Source: Ruminococcus sp. UBA3286
Lineage (GTDB): Bacteria > Bacillota > Clostridia > Oscillospirales > Ruminococcaceae
Length of the DNA stretch: 13,393 bases
NCBI GenBank assembly: GCA_002362135.1
Contig: DETO01000129.1
Coordinates: forward strand, 6,197 to 19,589
Direction: 5' to 3'
A program made the translations under genes and the position numbers. Of the stretch, positions 1 to 7,394 are shown in pieces; the stretch's first letter is position 1; each line of letters opens with the position of its first letter. The notes beneath the pieces were generated by a model, which saw only the letters and a program-made list of their open reading frames with translations, was not told where the DNA came from and made no database searches.

Positions 1-88
1 ACCCTTTTGAAACCCAATTTTCATGTTTTCCCATCCCTAAAGGGATGAGAAAACATGAGAATAGTTCAATAGAGTAACATCTTTGCAA
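1..88 (-). repeat. Dispersed structured repeat, copy 1 (partial, cut by window edge)
   Basis: Read on the minus strand, this copy begins with the conserved TTGCAAAGAT box (positions 88 to 79), continues through GTTACTCTATTGAA, and then forms a long hairpin whose arms lie at 21-58. It ends in AAAATTGGGTTTCAAAAGGGT at the window edge, so the second and third hairpins seen in copy 2 are missing only because the sequence stops. The hairpin pairs throughout in this orientation, with a single T-G wobble. It lies 61 bases downstream of the terminase large-subunit stop and is inverted relative to copies 2 and 3. Confidence 0.9.
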
Positions 89-149
89 GAGATATAGGAA
101 ACCAAAGTTCTATGCATAATACAACATAGTAAAAATTAATTTACGTACC

Positions 150-1397
150 TTATCTCGTAACCGACAATGCGAAAATACCGCCGCCGTCTTTCATAATATC
201 CGATACGAAATACCGCATATCGTCCATAGCATGATCGTTCTCCTTTACGGGAACATCCGCGCCGCTGTTTTCATTCCAGCGATACAAAGAGAATTCCCTG
301 ATAATGTCACGGCAAGATTCGTGAAAACGAAGTTTATCCTGTCTCAGCGCCGTGCTGACGCGCCGTATACCCGTTATGACGTCGTTATCCGCCTTGACCG
401 CGCGGAATTTCCCATGGCGGCGTATGCATTCGATAAAACTTGCCGCCGAGGGATCGACAATGATCTTTTCAGGTTTAACGCCCTCCGCAAGCTTTTCCAA
501 AGCCGCGTAATGCTCCTCGTCCGTCCGCGGTATACCCTCTTTTCTGGAGGAATAATAATACTCGCGAAGTCTGTACCATACGCCGTTATTCAGTCCCCAC
601 AAACCCATGGAAGTAGGATTTACCGTTCCGTAGTCGCAGGAAACTATATATCTTTCGCATGGAATATCGCCGCTGAACACATGACGCGTCTCGCTGAACA
701 TAGGATAGACCACGCCCTCCGACGCCGTCCATTTTCCAAGCACGAAGCGTTCGTAGAATGCTCCGGAATACAGCCGTTTATAGCGGTTTTTCATCTTCTC
801 GGAAAGCGACGGATTGTCGTCCATTGTAAAATGGATATACAGCGCATTTTTTTCTTCCGCCTTTTTTATCCATTGGGTATAAAACCAATGAGATGGATTG
901 TCGGGATTGCAGTTGAACCACATTTTCGAGCCGCTTACGGAACATCTTGCAAGAGCCTGCTCAACGAATGAACGCGGCATAAGAGCCGTTTCGTCAAGGA
1001 AAACGCCTGCCAGAGTAATTCCCTGAATCAGCGCGGCGGAGCTTTCATCCTTGCCTCCGAAAAGGTAAAAGCGATTTGTCCTGCCGTTGAAAGTGATGTC
1101 GATGTAACTGCGGCTTACCTGATAAGTATAGCTGAACCCCAGTTCTTTCAGTTTCGGAAGCAGCGGCGTCACGACGTTTCTTCTAAGGGAAGTCACGGTC
1201 TTGCCGCAGAGAGCGAATGCCTCACCGCTGAATGAAGCCGAAGCCCATAATACGAATCCAAGCGACATGGAAAGAGTTTTTCCGCTTCTGACCGCGCCGT
1301 CGCATATAATGGCATCGTAATGCTTATAAGCAGGAAGATTCCACCATTTCAGCGTAAGACGCTGCTTTTTGGAAAAAGCGTTAATCCCCATTTTCAT
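150..1397 (-). CDS. terL: Phage terminase large subunit (PBSX/XtmB-like)
   Basis: This 415-residue protein is the DNA-packaging motor of a tailed phage: an ATPase that drives DNA into the prohead and a nuclease that cuts the concatemer. The Walker A motif GAVRSGKT is at residues 34-41 and the Walker B motif LAGVFLDE at 129-136. A coupling-type segment, WFNCNPDNPSHW, is at 160-171. The RNase-H-like nuclease acidic residues appear as CDYG (D255), VDPS (D315) and DHAMDD (D388, D392, D393). All key residues are present and the length is normal for the family, so the gene looks functional. The start has GGAGGG about eight bases upstream and overlaps the small-subunit gene by 17 bases, as in phage packaging operons. 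A portal gene normally follows; here only 61 bases separate the stop from a copy of the dispersed repeat. Whether phage genes resume beyond the window edge cannot be seen. Confidence 0.93.
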   Translation of the reverse strand: MKMGINAFSKKQRLTLKWWNLPAYKHYDAIICDGAVRSGKTLSMSLGFVLWASASFSGEAFALCGKTVTSLRRNVVTPLLPKLKELGFSYTYQVSRSYIDITFNGRTNRFYLFGGKDESSAALIQGITLAGVFLDETALMPRSFVEQALARCSVSGSKMWFNCNPDNPSHWFYTQWIKKAEEKNALYIHFTMDDNPSLSEKMKNRYKRLYSGAFYERFVLGKWTASEGVVYPMFSETRHVFSGDIPCERYIVSCDYGTVNPTSMGLWGLNNGVWYRLREYYYSSRKEGIPRTDEEHYAALEKLAEGVKPEKIIVDPSAASFIECIRRHGKFRAVKADNDVITGIRRVSTALRQDKLRFHESCRDIIREFSLYRWNENSGADVPVKENDHAMDDMRYFVSDIMKDGGGIFALSVTR

Positions 1398-1866
1398 CGC
1401 CTCCCTCCGATGCTGACAGCGCTTTTATAAGTTCGTTAGCTTTATCGCGGCTGTCGCAGGTCGTTTCCAGTTCCATAAGTTTTTCAAGAGCTTTCAGCCT
1501 GTCGAAGAGTTTTATCTCAACGCCGCCGCCCTTGTCCCTTTTGATTTCGGAAACGTTGAAAAGGTCAAGGCTTTCGATCACGGAAGCAGGCGGAAGTTCC
1601 TCCGCGAAAGCAAGCACCACGGCGTCGCGGCAATTGCCGAATGCAAGGCGGCGCAATCCTGAGATCACCGCTCCGCTGTCAGCCGCCGATTTTCTCAGTT
1701 CTGCCGCGCTGTCTCTGCAAGCATGGCTTTTCAGAAGTTTAAATCCGTCCTGAAGAGCGGTTTCCCGCGGGAATCCTGCTTTCACGGCAGCTTCCTCCAT
1801 ATCGCCCAGCACGGCGAAATTGCAGATGAACGCGTTTTTCTGAGAATTAAGATTTCTCTCGGACAT
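1381..1866 (-). CDS. terS: Phage terminase small subunit (Terminase_2/XtmA-like)
   Basis: This 161-residue protein is the likely small terminase subunit, which recognises the packaging site and hands DNA to the large subunit. Residues 10-37 (KNAFICNFAVLGDMEEAAVK and following AGFPRET) match the N-terminal helix-turn-helix typical of PBSX-type small subunits. The C-terminal part, from about residue 115, is a charged helical stretch (RLKALEKLMELE) suited to oligomerisation. AAAGGAGGG lies about ten bases before the start. Its 3' end overlaps the large-subunit gene, which supports the assignment. The family call rests on residue pattern and context; the exact Pfam hit was not tested. Confidence 0.85.
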   Translation of the reverse strand: MSERNLNSQKNAFICNFAVLGDMEEAAVKAGFPRETALQDGFKLLKSHACRDSAAELRKSAADSGAVISGLRRLAFGNCRDAVVLAFAEELPPASVIESLDLFNVSEIKRDKGGGVEIKLFDRLKALEKLMELETTCDSRDKANELIKALSASEGGDENGD

Positions 1867-1928
1867 TTCTTTCGATCCCTCCTTTTAACTACGAAATATT
1901 TGAACGGTTATATCCTACAAATCGAATT

Positions 1929-1946
1929 TACTATACTGTACTATAC
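1929..1946. promoter_or_regulatory. Two 8-bp direct repeats one helical turn apart
   Basis: TACTATAC occurs at 1929-1936 and again at 1939-1946, giving a 10-bp period on one face of the helix. The pair is 63 bases upstream of the terminase small-subunit start, between that gene and repeat copy 2. The spacing is typical of an operator for a dimeric regulator, but no regulator gene is nearby and no convincing promoter could be assigned for the terminase genes. Function is therefore only a suggestion. Confidence 0.4.
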
Positions 1947-1972
1947 AAGAAGATTCTGCCGCCATGTATTCC

Positions 1973-2108
1973 CTGCAAAAGATGTTACGCTATTGAAGCC
2001 GTCCTTATATTTTTCTATCCCTTTATGGGATAGAAAAATATAAAAATCGGGTTTCAAAAGGGGCTATGTCCCTTTTGCAGGGGGTGCAGGGGGACAGCGT
2101 CCCCTTGC
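1973..2108 (+). repeat. Dispersed structured repeat, copy 2 (most complete)
   Basis: This is the fullest copy in the window. It starts with a CTGCAAAAGATGTTAC box, followed by GCTATTGAA. Hairpin 1 spans 2005-2043 and has a perfect stem of about 17 bp with a TTTAT loop. A conserved linker, AAAATCGGGTTT, follows. Hairpin 2 pairs CAAAAGGGG (2055-2063) with TCCCTTTTG (2069-2077). Hairpin 3 pairs GCAGGGGGAC (2086-2095) with GTCCCCTTGC (2099-2108). The two non-Watson-Crick pairs are both G-T in this orientation. The copy sits between divergent genes (terminase on minus, VOC gene on plus), and no T-run follows the stems, so it is not an ordinary intrinsic terminator. An open frame on the opposite strand across it merely translates the repeat. 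Confidence 0.9.
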
Positions 2109-2287
2109 ATAATGCCGCACAAGTAAAATTTGATTCGCACGATTTATATCGCCGTTCATAAGGGGGCGAAAAAGGGGCAATTTTAAATGCAAACCCATTG
2201 ATTATTGAAAAAATAATTTTCAGTTTTGTATGTATGCATAATTTCAACACAATATTTTTATCAGATTTTAACATAGAAATATGCAAA

Positions 2288-2309
2288 AAACGCACTCATA
2301 AGTGCGTTT
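2288..2309 (-). terminator. Small hairpin with T-run on minus strand, possible terminator
   Basis: AAACGCACT (2288-2296) pairs with AGTGCGTTT (2301-2309) around a CATA loop. On the minus strand the stem is followed by a run of six T, which suits intrinsic termination leftward. On the plus strand the tail is weaker (TTTCTATT). It lies directly upstream of the VOC gene's -35 box, so it may insulate that promoter. Confidence 0.55.
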
Positions 2310-2312
2310 CTA

Positions 2313-2341
2313 TTGACATAACAGTTTTTTTGATATATAAT
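2313..2341 (+). promoter_or_regulatory. Consensus sigma-70/sigma-A promoter of the VOC gene
   Basis: A perfect TTGACA (2313-2318) and a perfect TATAAT (2336-2341) are separated by exactly 17 bases. The start codon of the VOC gene is 37 bases beyond the -10 box, with AGGAGG in between. This is the only unmistakable promoter in the window. Confidence 0.88.
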
Positions 2342-2378
2342 ATTAGTAAAATAAATTGAAATTTATAGGAGGTAGCTT

Positions 2379-2780
2379 ATGAGATTAGACGTATTTGGTT
2401 TATTTGTAAATGATATGGGAACGATGATTCGTTTTTATAGAGATGTACTTGGTTTTGAAATTAAAGAAGATGAAAATACATCTAATGTTTATCTGATCAA
2501 GGACAACACATTGTTTTTGCTCTATGGAAGAAAAGACTTTGAAAATATGACAAACAGGAAGTATGAATACCTTAAAGGCATTAACGGACATTTTGAAATT
2601 GCATTGTATGTAGATACATTTGAGGAAGTAGATATTGAATATGATAAAGCAATCGCAAAAGGAGCGACATCTATACTAAAACCTACGACAGAACCTTGGG
2701 GACAAAGAACTTGCTACATAGCAGACCCAGAGGGAAATTTAATTGAGATAGGTTCGTTTAATAAGCCGTTTGAACGCTAA
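2379..2780 (+). CDS. VOC-fold protein (glyoxalase/bleomycin-resistance/dioxygenase superfamily)
   Basis: This 133-residue protein has the paired beta-alpha-beta-beta-beta layout of single-chain VOC proteins. FYRDVLGFEI at residues 19-28 is the first-module signature and DPEGNLIEIG at 116-125 the second. A metal ligand E123 and H71 (GHFEIALYVD) are visible. The usual first-strand histidine is absent (MRLDVFGLFV), so a metal-dependent lyase activity is uncertain; a small-molecule binding or sequestering role is also possible. The gene is clearly more AT-rich than its neighbours, has its own consensus promoter and AGGAGG site seven bases before ATG, and is the only sense gene on the plus strand, which suggests separate acquisition. 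Substrate cannot be told from sequence. Confidence 0.85.
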   Translation: MRLDVFGLFVNDMGTMIRFYRDVLGFEIKEDENTSNVYLIKDNTLFLLYGRKDFENMTNRKYEYLKGINGHFEIALYVDTFEEVDIEYDKAIAKGATSILKPTTEPWGQRTCYIADPEGNLIEIGSFNKPFER

Positions 2781-2796
2781 ATTTTGATTTAAGCGA

Positions 2797-2846
2797 ATAA
2801 AATAAGCCCGAAAGCAGTTGAAAAACTACTTTCGGGCTTATTTTAT
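2797..2846. terminator. Bidirectional intrinsic terminator
   Basis: An 18-bp perfect stem (2797-2814 with 2829-2846, core AAGCCCGAAAG/CTTTCGGGCTT) carries A-rich and T-rich flanks, so a T-run follows the GC core on both strands. It lies between the convergent VOC gene (plus) and the last gene of the long minus-strand operon, 17 bases beyond each stop codon or so, and should terminate both transcripts. Confidence 0.92.
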
Positions 2847-2863
2847 ATAAATAATTCCAAAAA

Positions 2864-3571
2864 TCATTCGGAATCTTCATTTTTTTCATTTGTTTCATTT
2901 GCTTCATCTTGTGAAGCAATATTTTTCTGTTTAGCCGAAGCTATTACTTCGGGATCGCTGAACAGAGATTCGCTGCTGAATTCCGCAACCCGCGCACGAT
3001 CGCCGTAGCAGTCGATATCGATATCGCCGCGTTTCATCAGGAACAATATCGAGCCGAACAAAAATGCAAATCCAAGCGCGTTTATAATGATGCTGAAATA
3101 AATTCTGACGCCGAGAATATTGCCGAACATTCCTGCAAGGATAGCCGCAATAGCCGCGACTATAACGACCTCAAACTTCGTATTATCGGCGTCCAGCTGC
3201 AAGAATGAAAAGCAGGCGGCAGCCGAAACGACAGCGTGAACGATAGCGAGCGGAAGCGAATACGGCTGGTAGAATGACAGACTTCCCGAATTCAGTTCCA
3301 GAATCATCATCAGCGCTTCGAGGATAATATAGGCAGTAAAGCTTATTTTCATTAATCTCCGAAAACGCGCGCTTGCAATAAGCAGATAATCAGAATATAT
3401 CAGCATACCGAATCCGAAAACTTCAATACCGTAAGCCGCGGCTTCCAGAATTCGTGAAAGAACACCGCCGGTATAGGTATAATAATAGACCAGACAGACA
3501 AGACCGAAAACGACGAAAGCAACATTTCCCAGCATTCCGAACAATATGCCCTTGTTAAGCTTTTCCTGCAT
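2864..3571 (-). CDS. Six-helix membrane protein of unknown function, last gene of the pur operon
   Basis: This 235-residue protein is not recognised. Hydrophobic segments at about 9-30, 46-68, 76-93, 106-125, 133-153 and 156-179 predict six membrane helices. A hydrophilic, acidic tail of about 55 residues follows (DIDID near 183, ending in repeated DEANETNEKNEDSE). AAGGAGG precedes the start, and only ten bases separate it from the purD stop, so it is surely co-transcribed with purD. It could be a transporter-like or purely structural membrane protein, but no family motif was seen. Confidence 0.85.
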   Translation of the reverse strand: MQEKLNKGILFGMLGNVAFVVFGLVCLVYYYTYTGGVLSRILEAAAYGIEVFGFGMLIYSDYLLIASARFRRLMKISFTAYIILEALMMILELNSGSLSFYQPYSLPLAIVHAVVSAAACFSFLQLDADNTKFEVVIVAAIAAILAGMFGNILGVRIYFSIIINALGFAFLFGSILFLMKRGDIDIDCYGDRARVAEFSSESLFSDPEVIASAKQKNIASQDEANETNEKNEDSE

Positions 3572-3581
3572 AAATTCCTCC

Positions 3582-4868
3582 TTATTTCAGAGCGTTCAAG
3601 GCTCTCTGACCGATATCTTTTCTGTAATGCGCGCCCTCGAAGCTGATCTTCTCAACGCCTGCATAAGCCGTATCGAGCGCTGACTGTAAATTCTCACCCT
3701 TAGCAGTAACGCCGATAACACGTCCGCCGTTGGTGAGGAATTCTCCGTTTTCGCCGATCTTAGTTCCTGCATGATAAACGAAGCATCCCTCGACCTGACC
3801 CTTATCGTCAAATCCGTGCATTTCGATACCCTTTGGATAGCTTTCAGGATAACCTCCGCTCGCCATAATAACGCAGGCGCAGCTTCCCTCATGCCACTTA
3901 ATATCGATCTTATCAAGTTCGTGATTATAGACAGCCTCAAAGATCTCATAAAGATCGGCGTCCAGCATAGGCAGTACGACCTGCGTTTCAGGGTCGCCGA
4001 AACGGCAGTTATACTCGATGACCTTAGCGCCCTTTGGAGTCAGCATCAGACCGAAATAAAGACAGCCCTCAAAAGTACGTCCCTCGGCATTCATAGCGTT
4101 CATAGTGGGGAGGAATATTTTTTCCATGCATTCCTTAGCGATTTCGTCGGTATAATACGGATTGGGCGAAACCGTACCCATTCCGCCCGTATTCAGACCC
4201 TTATCGCCGTCAAGAGCGCGCTTGTGATCCATAGAAGATATCATAGGAACGAGCGTTTTGCCGTCTGTAAAGCTTAATACTGAAACTTCGGGCCCTGTTA
4301 AAAATTCCTCGATAACTATTCTTGCGGAACTCTTTCCGAATTTAAGTTCGTCGATCATATCATGAACAGCCTGAACAGCTTCTTCCTCATTCTGAGCAAT
4401 GATAACGCCCTTTCCGAGAGCAAGACCATCAGCCTTGATAACGGCAGGATAGCTGTTCTGCTCTTTGAGATAAGCGATAGCCTTGTCGCTTTCCGTGAAG
4501 ACCTCATAAAAAGCGGTGGGGATATTGTATTTCTTCATAAGCTCCTTGGAAAAGACCTTAGAACCCTCGATTATGGCAGCATTTGCTTTCGGTCCGAAAG
4601 TCATGAATCCCTCCGCCTGCAATGCGTCAACCATTCCCAGTACGAGCGGATCGTCGGGAGCAACTACGACCATATCGGGTTTCAGCTCTTTTGCAAGAGC
4701 AACAACGCCGTCAACATCGGTCGCGCCAACGTTAAAACACTCCGCATACTTGGATATACCGCCGTTTCCGGGAGTGCAGTAAATCTTTCCAACGTGTTTG
4801 CTTTCGGCAAGCTTCATAATAATGGCGTGTTCGCGACCGCCGCCGCCTACTACTAATACATTTTTCAT
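3582..4868 (-). CDS. purD: Phosphoribosylamine-glycine ligase (GAR synthetase)
   Basis: PurD joins phosphoribosylamine and glycine using ATP to make GAR, the second step of de novo purine synthesis, in the cytosol. The 428-residue length is normal. The N-domain loop GGGGREHA is at 8-15, and FGPKANAAIIEGSK at 91-104 leads into the ATP-grasp part. VIKADGLALGKGV at 143-155, IEEFLTGPEVS at 186-196, DHKRALDGDKG at 214-224 and EYNCRFGDPETQ at 285-296 are the ATP and metal binding signatures. GGAGG lies eight bases before ATG. It is 15 bases downstream of the 348-residue lipoprotein gene, so its expression depends on a transcript that also carries that gene. Nothing is missing or broken. Confidence 0.98.
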   Translation of the reverse strand: MKNVLVVGGGGREHAIIMKLAESKHVGKIYCTPGNGGISKYAECFNVGATDVDGVVALAKELKPDMVVVAPDDPLVLGMVDALQAEGFMTFGPKANAAIIEGSKVFSKELMKKYNIPTAFYEVFTESDKAIAYLKEQNSYPAVIKADGLALGKGVIIAQNEEEAVQAVHDMIDELKFGKSSARIVIEEFLTGPEVSVLSFTDGKTLVPMISSMDHKRALDGDKGLNTGGMGTVSPNPYYTDEIAKECMEKIFLPTMNAMNAEGRTFEGCLYFGLMLTPKGAKVIEYNCRFGDPETQVVLPMLDADLYEIFEAVYNHELDKIDIKWHEGSCACVIMASGGYPESYPKGIEMHGFDDKGQVEGCFVYHAGTKIGENGEFLTNGGRVIGVTAKGENLQSALDTAYAGVEKISFEGAHYRKDIGQRALNALK

Positions 4869-4883
4869 ATTAATTCCTCCAAA

Positions 4884-5930
4884 TTACTTTATATTGATAC
4901 CTTCAAGAAGTTCCTGCATATCGTTCTCAGCCTGCATATCGTCTAAAGGATAACTATATTCTATTTTATACATATAATCCCCCTTGTCAAAATAAAAGCA
5001 GGTAAGTTTTTGATCTCCGTTATAAATACAGTTATTTTCATACGACGGATAACTTCCGAAATAAGATTCAGACATTTCAAGTTCCGTATACATATCAAAT
5101 TTATTCATAGAATTATATTCATCAGCAACAGCCACACCGCAATGTTCATAGTAATCATGGCTGAATACGCATACAGACAAATCGAGAGTAGATTTCATAA
5201 CTGTTTCAGCCTGACTGTATGACATGAATACACATTTTTCGCAGTTTTTCATATCAGAATCATACCTGTATCCGCTTTCTATACGTGTATCGACTGAATC
5301 TTCTGAAAACGCGTCATAAAAATATATTTCTTTATCTCTTTGGGTTTGATTTTCAGCAAGATAAAATTTCGGTTCGTATTCAATTGAAAAGAATTTGTTT
5401 TTATACATCTGACTTTCTTCAGTAAGATGCTTATCACCAAAATAATAAGCCGTTTCAACTATTTCCCTTACAGCTTTTTCAGCAGTTTCCTTGTCTGCAC
5501 TTTCAAAGCTTGCATTAATGCACATACGATATGTATCTGAAAAAACATACGCTGCTATGCCATCATTTCCGTGTACAAATTTCATTGACACTTGGGCGGA
5601 AGTATACGGGCAATCTTCAATATATATCCACGGAAAGCCGTTGATTGCACTTTCATTATCCATATATGCTTCAGGCTTAGTATTGTTATACATATCCAAT
5701 ACTGATAATCTGACAGACGATTCAAAATCCAAAAACTCATAACTATAAATTTCATCGTCAGAATTTATACCATGTTCACCCTGCGAAAGCCAATCAGGGA
5801 CTAAAAAGCTGAAATTTTTAAGCCGGTATTCATTACTATCTTTTGTATCTTTATTTTCGCAGGCACATAAGCATAACACCAAAATCAGACAGCAAACCGC
5901 CGATATTGAAAATACTCCCCATTTATTCAT
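4884..5930 (-). CDS. Lipoprotein with two similar domains, function unknown
   Basis: This 348-residue protein begins with a short basic start, a hydrophobic stretch and a lipobox-like LCAC ending at C24, so it is probably a membrane-anchored lipoprotein on the outer face. The mature part seems to hold two related domains, about 35-164 and 176-348. Both open with an aromatic FSF/FSIEYEP-like strand, then a DEIY.Y.F segment, and both end in a strand plus helix (RMCINASFES...AEKAVREIV against MYKIEYSYPL...AENDMQELL). This layout recalls PsbP-like folds, but that is only an impression. The start overlaps the preceding membrane-protein stop as ATGA, so the two are translationally coupled and may form a complex. 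No enzyme motif is visible. Confidence 0.8.
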   Translation of the reverse strand: MNKWGVFSISAVCCLILVLCLCACENKDTKDSNEYRLKNFSFLVPDWLSQGEHGINSDDEIYSYEFLDFESSVRLSVLDMYNNTKPEAYMDNESAINGFPWIYIEDCPYTSAQVSMKFVHGNDGIAAYVFSDTYRMCINASFESADKETAEKAVREIVETAYYFGDKHLTEESQMYKNKFFSIEYEPKFYLAENQTQRDKEIYFYDAFSEDSVDTRIESGYRYDSDMKNCEKCVFMSYSQAETVMKSTLDLSVCVFSHDYYEHCGVAVADEYNSMNKFDMYTELEMSESYFGSYPSYENNCIYNGDQKLTCFYFDKGDYMYKIEYSYPLDDMQAENDMQELLEGINIK

Positions 5931-6877
5931 AAATTTTCCTCTTTATCATTTAAACTTATCCGATATGCGCCTATTATTATCACAGCAAGCAAAGCTGCAG
6001 AAGAAAGACATGAACTTATCATATCTGTAATTATTGAAAACGGCGAAGCATATAAAAAGGAATAGATTCCCGAAACAAAATAGCTTGCTCCTCTTACAAG
6101 ATACATGGCAAACATAACAAGAATCAGATTTTTTCCGTTTTTGCATAAGCCGTTATTCTTCACGCAGTACGCTCCTATCACCGCCATAGCAGCCATTGAA
6201 GCGATCATAATGATATAATCGATAACTCCGAGAATTTTCCCTGATCTCAGAACGGTATTATGCAAAGATACGATAAAATTAAGCAGCATAAATAAAATTG
6301 GGATTCCAGCCGCCGCAACAGCAATATAAGCTGTTATTTTCAGCAATTTTGGGTGATTATTCGGAGTTTTTCCCGAATCCGCCCTGAAGAAGTCAATTGC
6401 CGCCGCACTCATAAGCGTAATTACAACCGCAACGCTCAAAAAATACGTGATAAATTGTCCTACCAGTTGCTGCTCAATTGTGAAATAATATTGATAAGAC
6501 GCAAAACTCCACGAACTTTCTAATAAATCACATAAAGCCTTATCGATAACAAATAAGATCTGCGATCCGAATAATCTCCAAACTGCCCAAAAACTCAAAA
6601 ATCCCACAAGTTTCAGTTTGCCTGGTTTTTTCATCAGAAGCATTACTACAGCCGCTATAATATAAGGAACTATCTGAATCGCTCCCGCAGTACTGTATAC
6701 CGCAGCCATAAGAGGCGTCAGCGTCTGAAAACTGTACTTATAGCATAAGATTGCCGCAATAAAATATATTATAAACTGGGCGGCTATGTACATAATTGCG
6801 AACATCAGCGACCATATTTCAAGCCTTTTTACAATATCCTCATTGCAGAATATCTTTTTTAATTTTGAATCCCCCAT
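5927..6877 (-). CDS. Multi-pass membrane protein, unknown function
   Basis: The start at 6877 (MGDSKLKKIF) gives 316 residues and is preferred because GGAG lies seven bases upstream and the frame then begins 19 bases after the previous gene. A start 20 codons further upstream, at 6937, would overlap that gene and lacks support. About eight hydrophobic segments occur (roughly 22-45, 55-81, 90-110, 137-160, 177-203, 216-238, 250-272, 283-304). No transporter or sensor signature was recognised. It ends in an ATGA overlap with the two-domain lipoprotein gene. With the 160- and 104-residue genes upstream it forms an envelope module lodged between purH and purD. Confidence 0.82.
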   Translation of the reverse strand: MGDSKLKKIFCNEDIVKRLEIWSLMFAIMYIAAQFIIYFIAAILCYKYSFQTLTPLMAAVYSTAGAIQIVPYIIAAVVMLLMKKPGKLKLVGFLSFWAVWRLFGSQILFVIDKALCDLLESSWSFASYQYYFTIEQQLVGQFITYFLSVAVVITLMSAAAIDFFRADSGKTPNNHPKLLKITAYIAVAAAGIPILFMLLNFIVSLHNTVLRSGKILGVIDYIIMIASMAAMAVIGAYCVKNNGLCKNGKNLILVMFAMYLVRGASYFVSGIYSFLYASPFSIITDMISSCLSSAALLAVIIIGAYRISLNDKEENL

Positions 6878-6896
6878 ATCATTTCTCCATATCCGC

Positions 6897-7379
6897 TTAT
6901 TCTGAACGCTTATTTTTCCATGACGCATATATTTCAATAGCGGTACAGCCTATCAAAATCCATACGGCAAGGGTAACAAGCATAGAAAACGAACCTGTAA
7001 AGCTGCTCATTGTACCATATGAACCGAGCGTTTCCGCTCCGCCATATATTGCTATAAACCGAGTTATCAATGCACCGCCCGTTCTTCCCGGCAAAAGATA
7101 AACGACCGCCGTTATCACCATGGTGAGCGTTCCCCATACAAGCGAGAAATTCCTGCGAATGCCGCTTATGGCAGCCAATACTGCAATAACGACATATCTT
7201 AATTCAATAACTATATGTATAATTTTTACAATAGGCTCGTATGTTATATAAGGGTACGCGTCATATATCTCCGTTACCGTCTGCGGAAACAGGATCATGA
7301 TCATATGTATTGCCGTGATAAGCAGCAATATTGCCGCCGAACCCCATGCAAGACCACTTAAAGTTTTTTCTTTCTCCAT
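6897..7379 (-). CDS. Four-helix membrane protein, unknown function
   Basis: This 160-residue protein has a short polar start (MEKEKTL) and hydrophobic segments near 11-31, 50-70, 78-98 and 128-148, giving about four membrane helices. It ends in a basic KNKRSE tail. It begins 15 bases after the 104-residue gene with a modest AGGGG site and is followed 19 bases later by the larger membrane protein. It is not recognised; the close packing suggests that the three membrane genes and the lipoprotein work together. Confidence 0.8.
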   Translation of the reverse strand: MEKEKTLSGLAWGSAAILLLITAIHMIMILFPQTVTEIYDAYPYITYEPIVKIIHIVIELRYVVIAVLAAISGIRRNFSLVWGTLTMVITAVVYLLPGRTGGALITRFIAIYGGAETLGSYGTMSSFTGSFSMLVTLAVWILIGCTAIEIYASWKNKRSE

Positions 7380-7394
7380 ATCATAACCCCTATC

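Noticed and set aside
231..971. Long plus-strand open frame opposite the terminase
   Set aside because: It is the antisense of a gene with all terminase motifs and shows no start signal or recognisable domain; the same holds for other plus-strand frames opposite purD and purH.
1973..2108. Repeat hairpins as ordinary rho-independent terminators
   Set aside because: No T-run follows the stems on either strand, and copy 2 lies between divergent genes where no terminator is needed.
2023..2295. Open frame of 90 codons on the minus strand across repeat copy 2
   Set aside because: Its C-terminal third is a translation of the dispersed repeat, it has no ribosome site, and the repeat shows RNA-type pairing rather than codon constraint.
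6878..6937. Longer version of the 316-residue membrane protein
   Set aside because: It would overlap the preceding gene, and a better ribosome site stands just before 6877.
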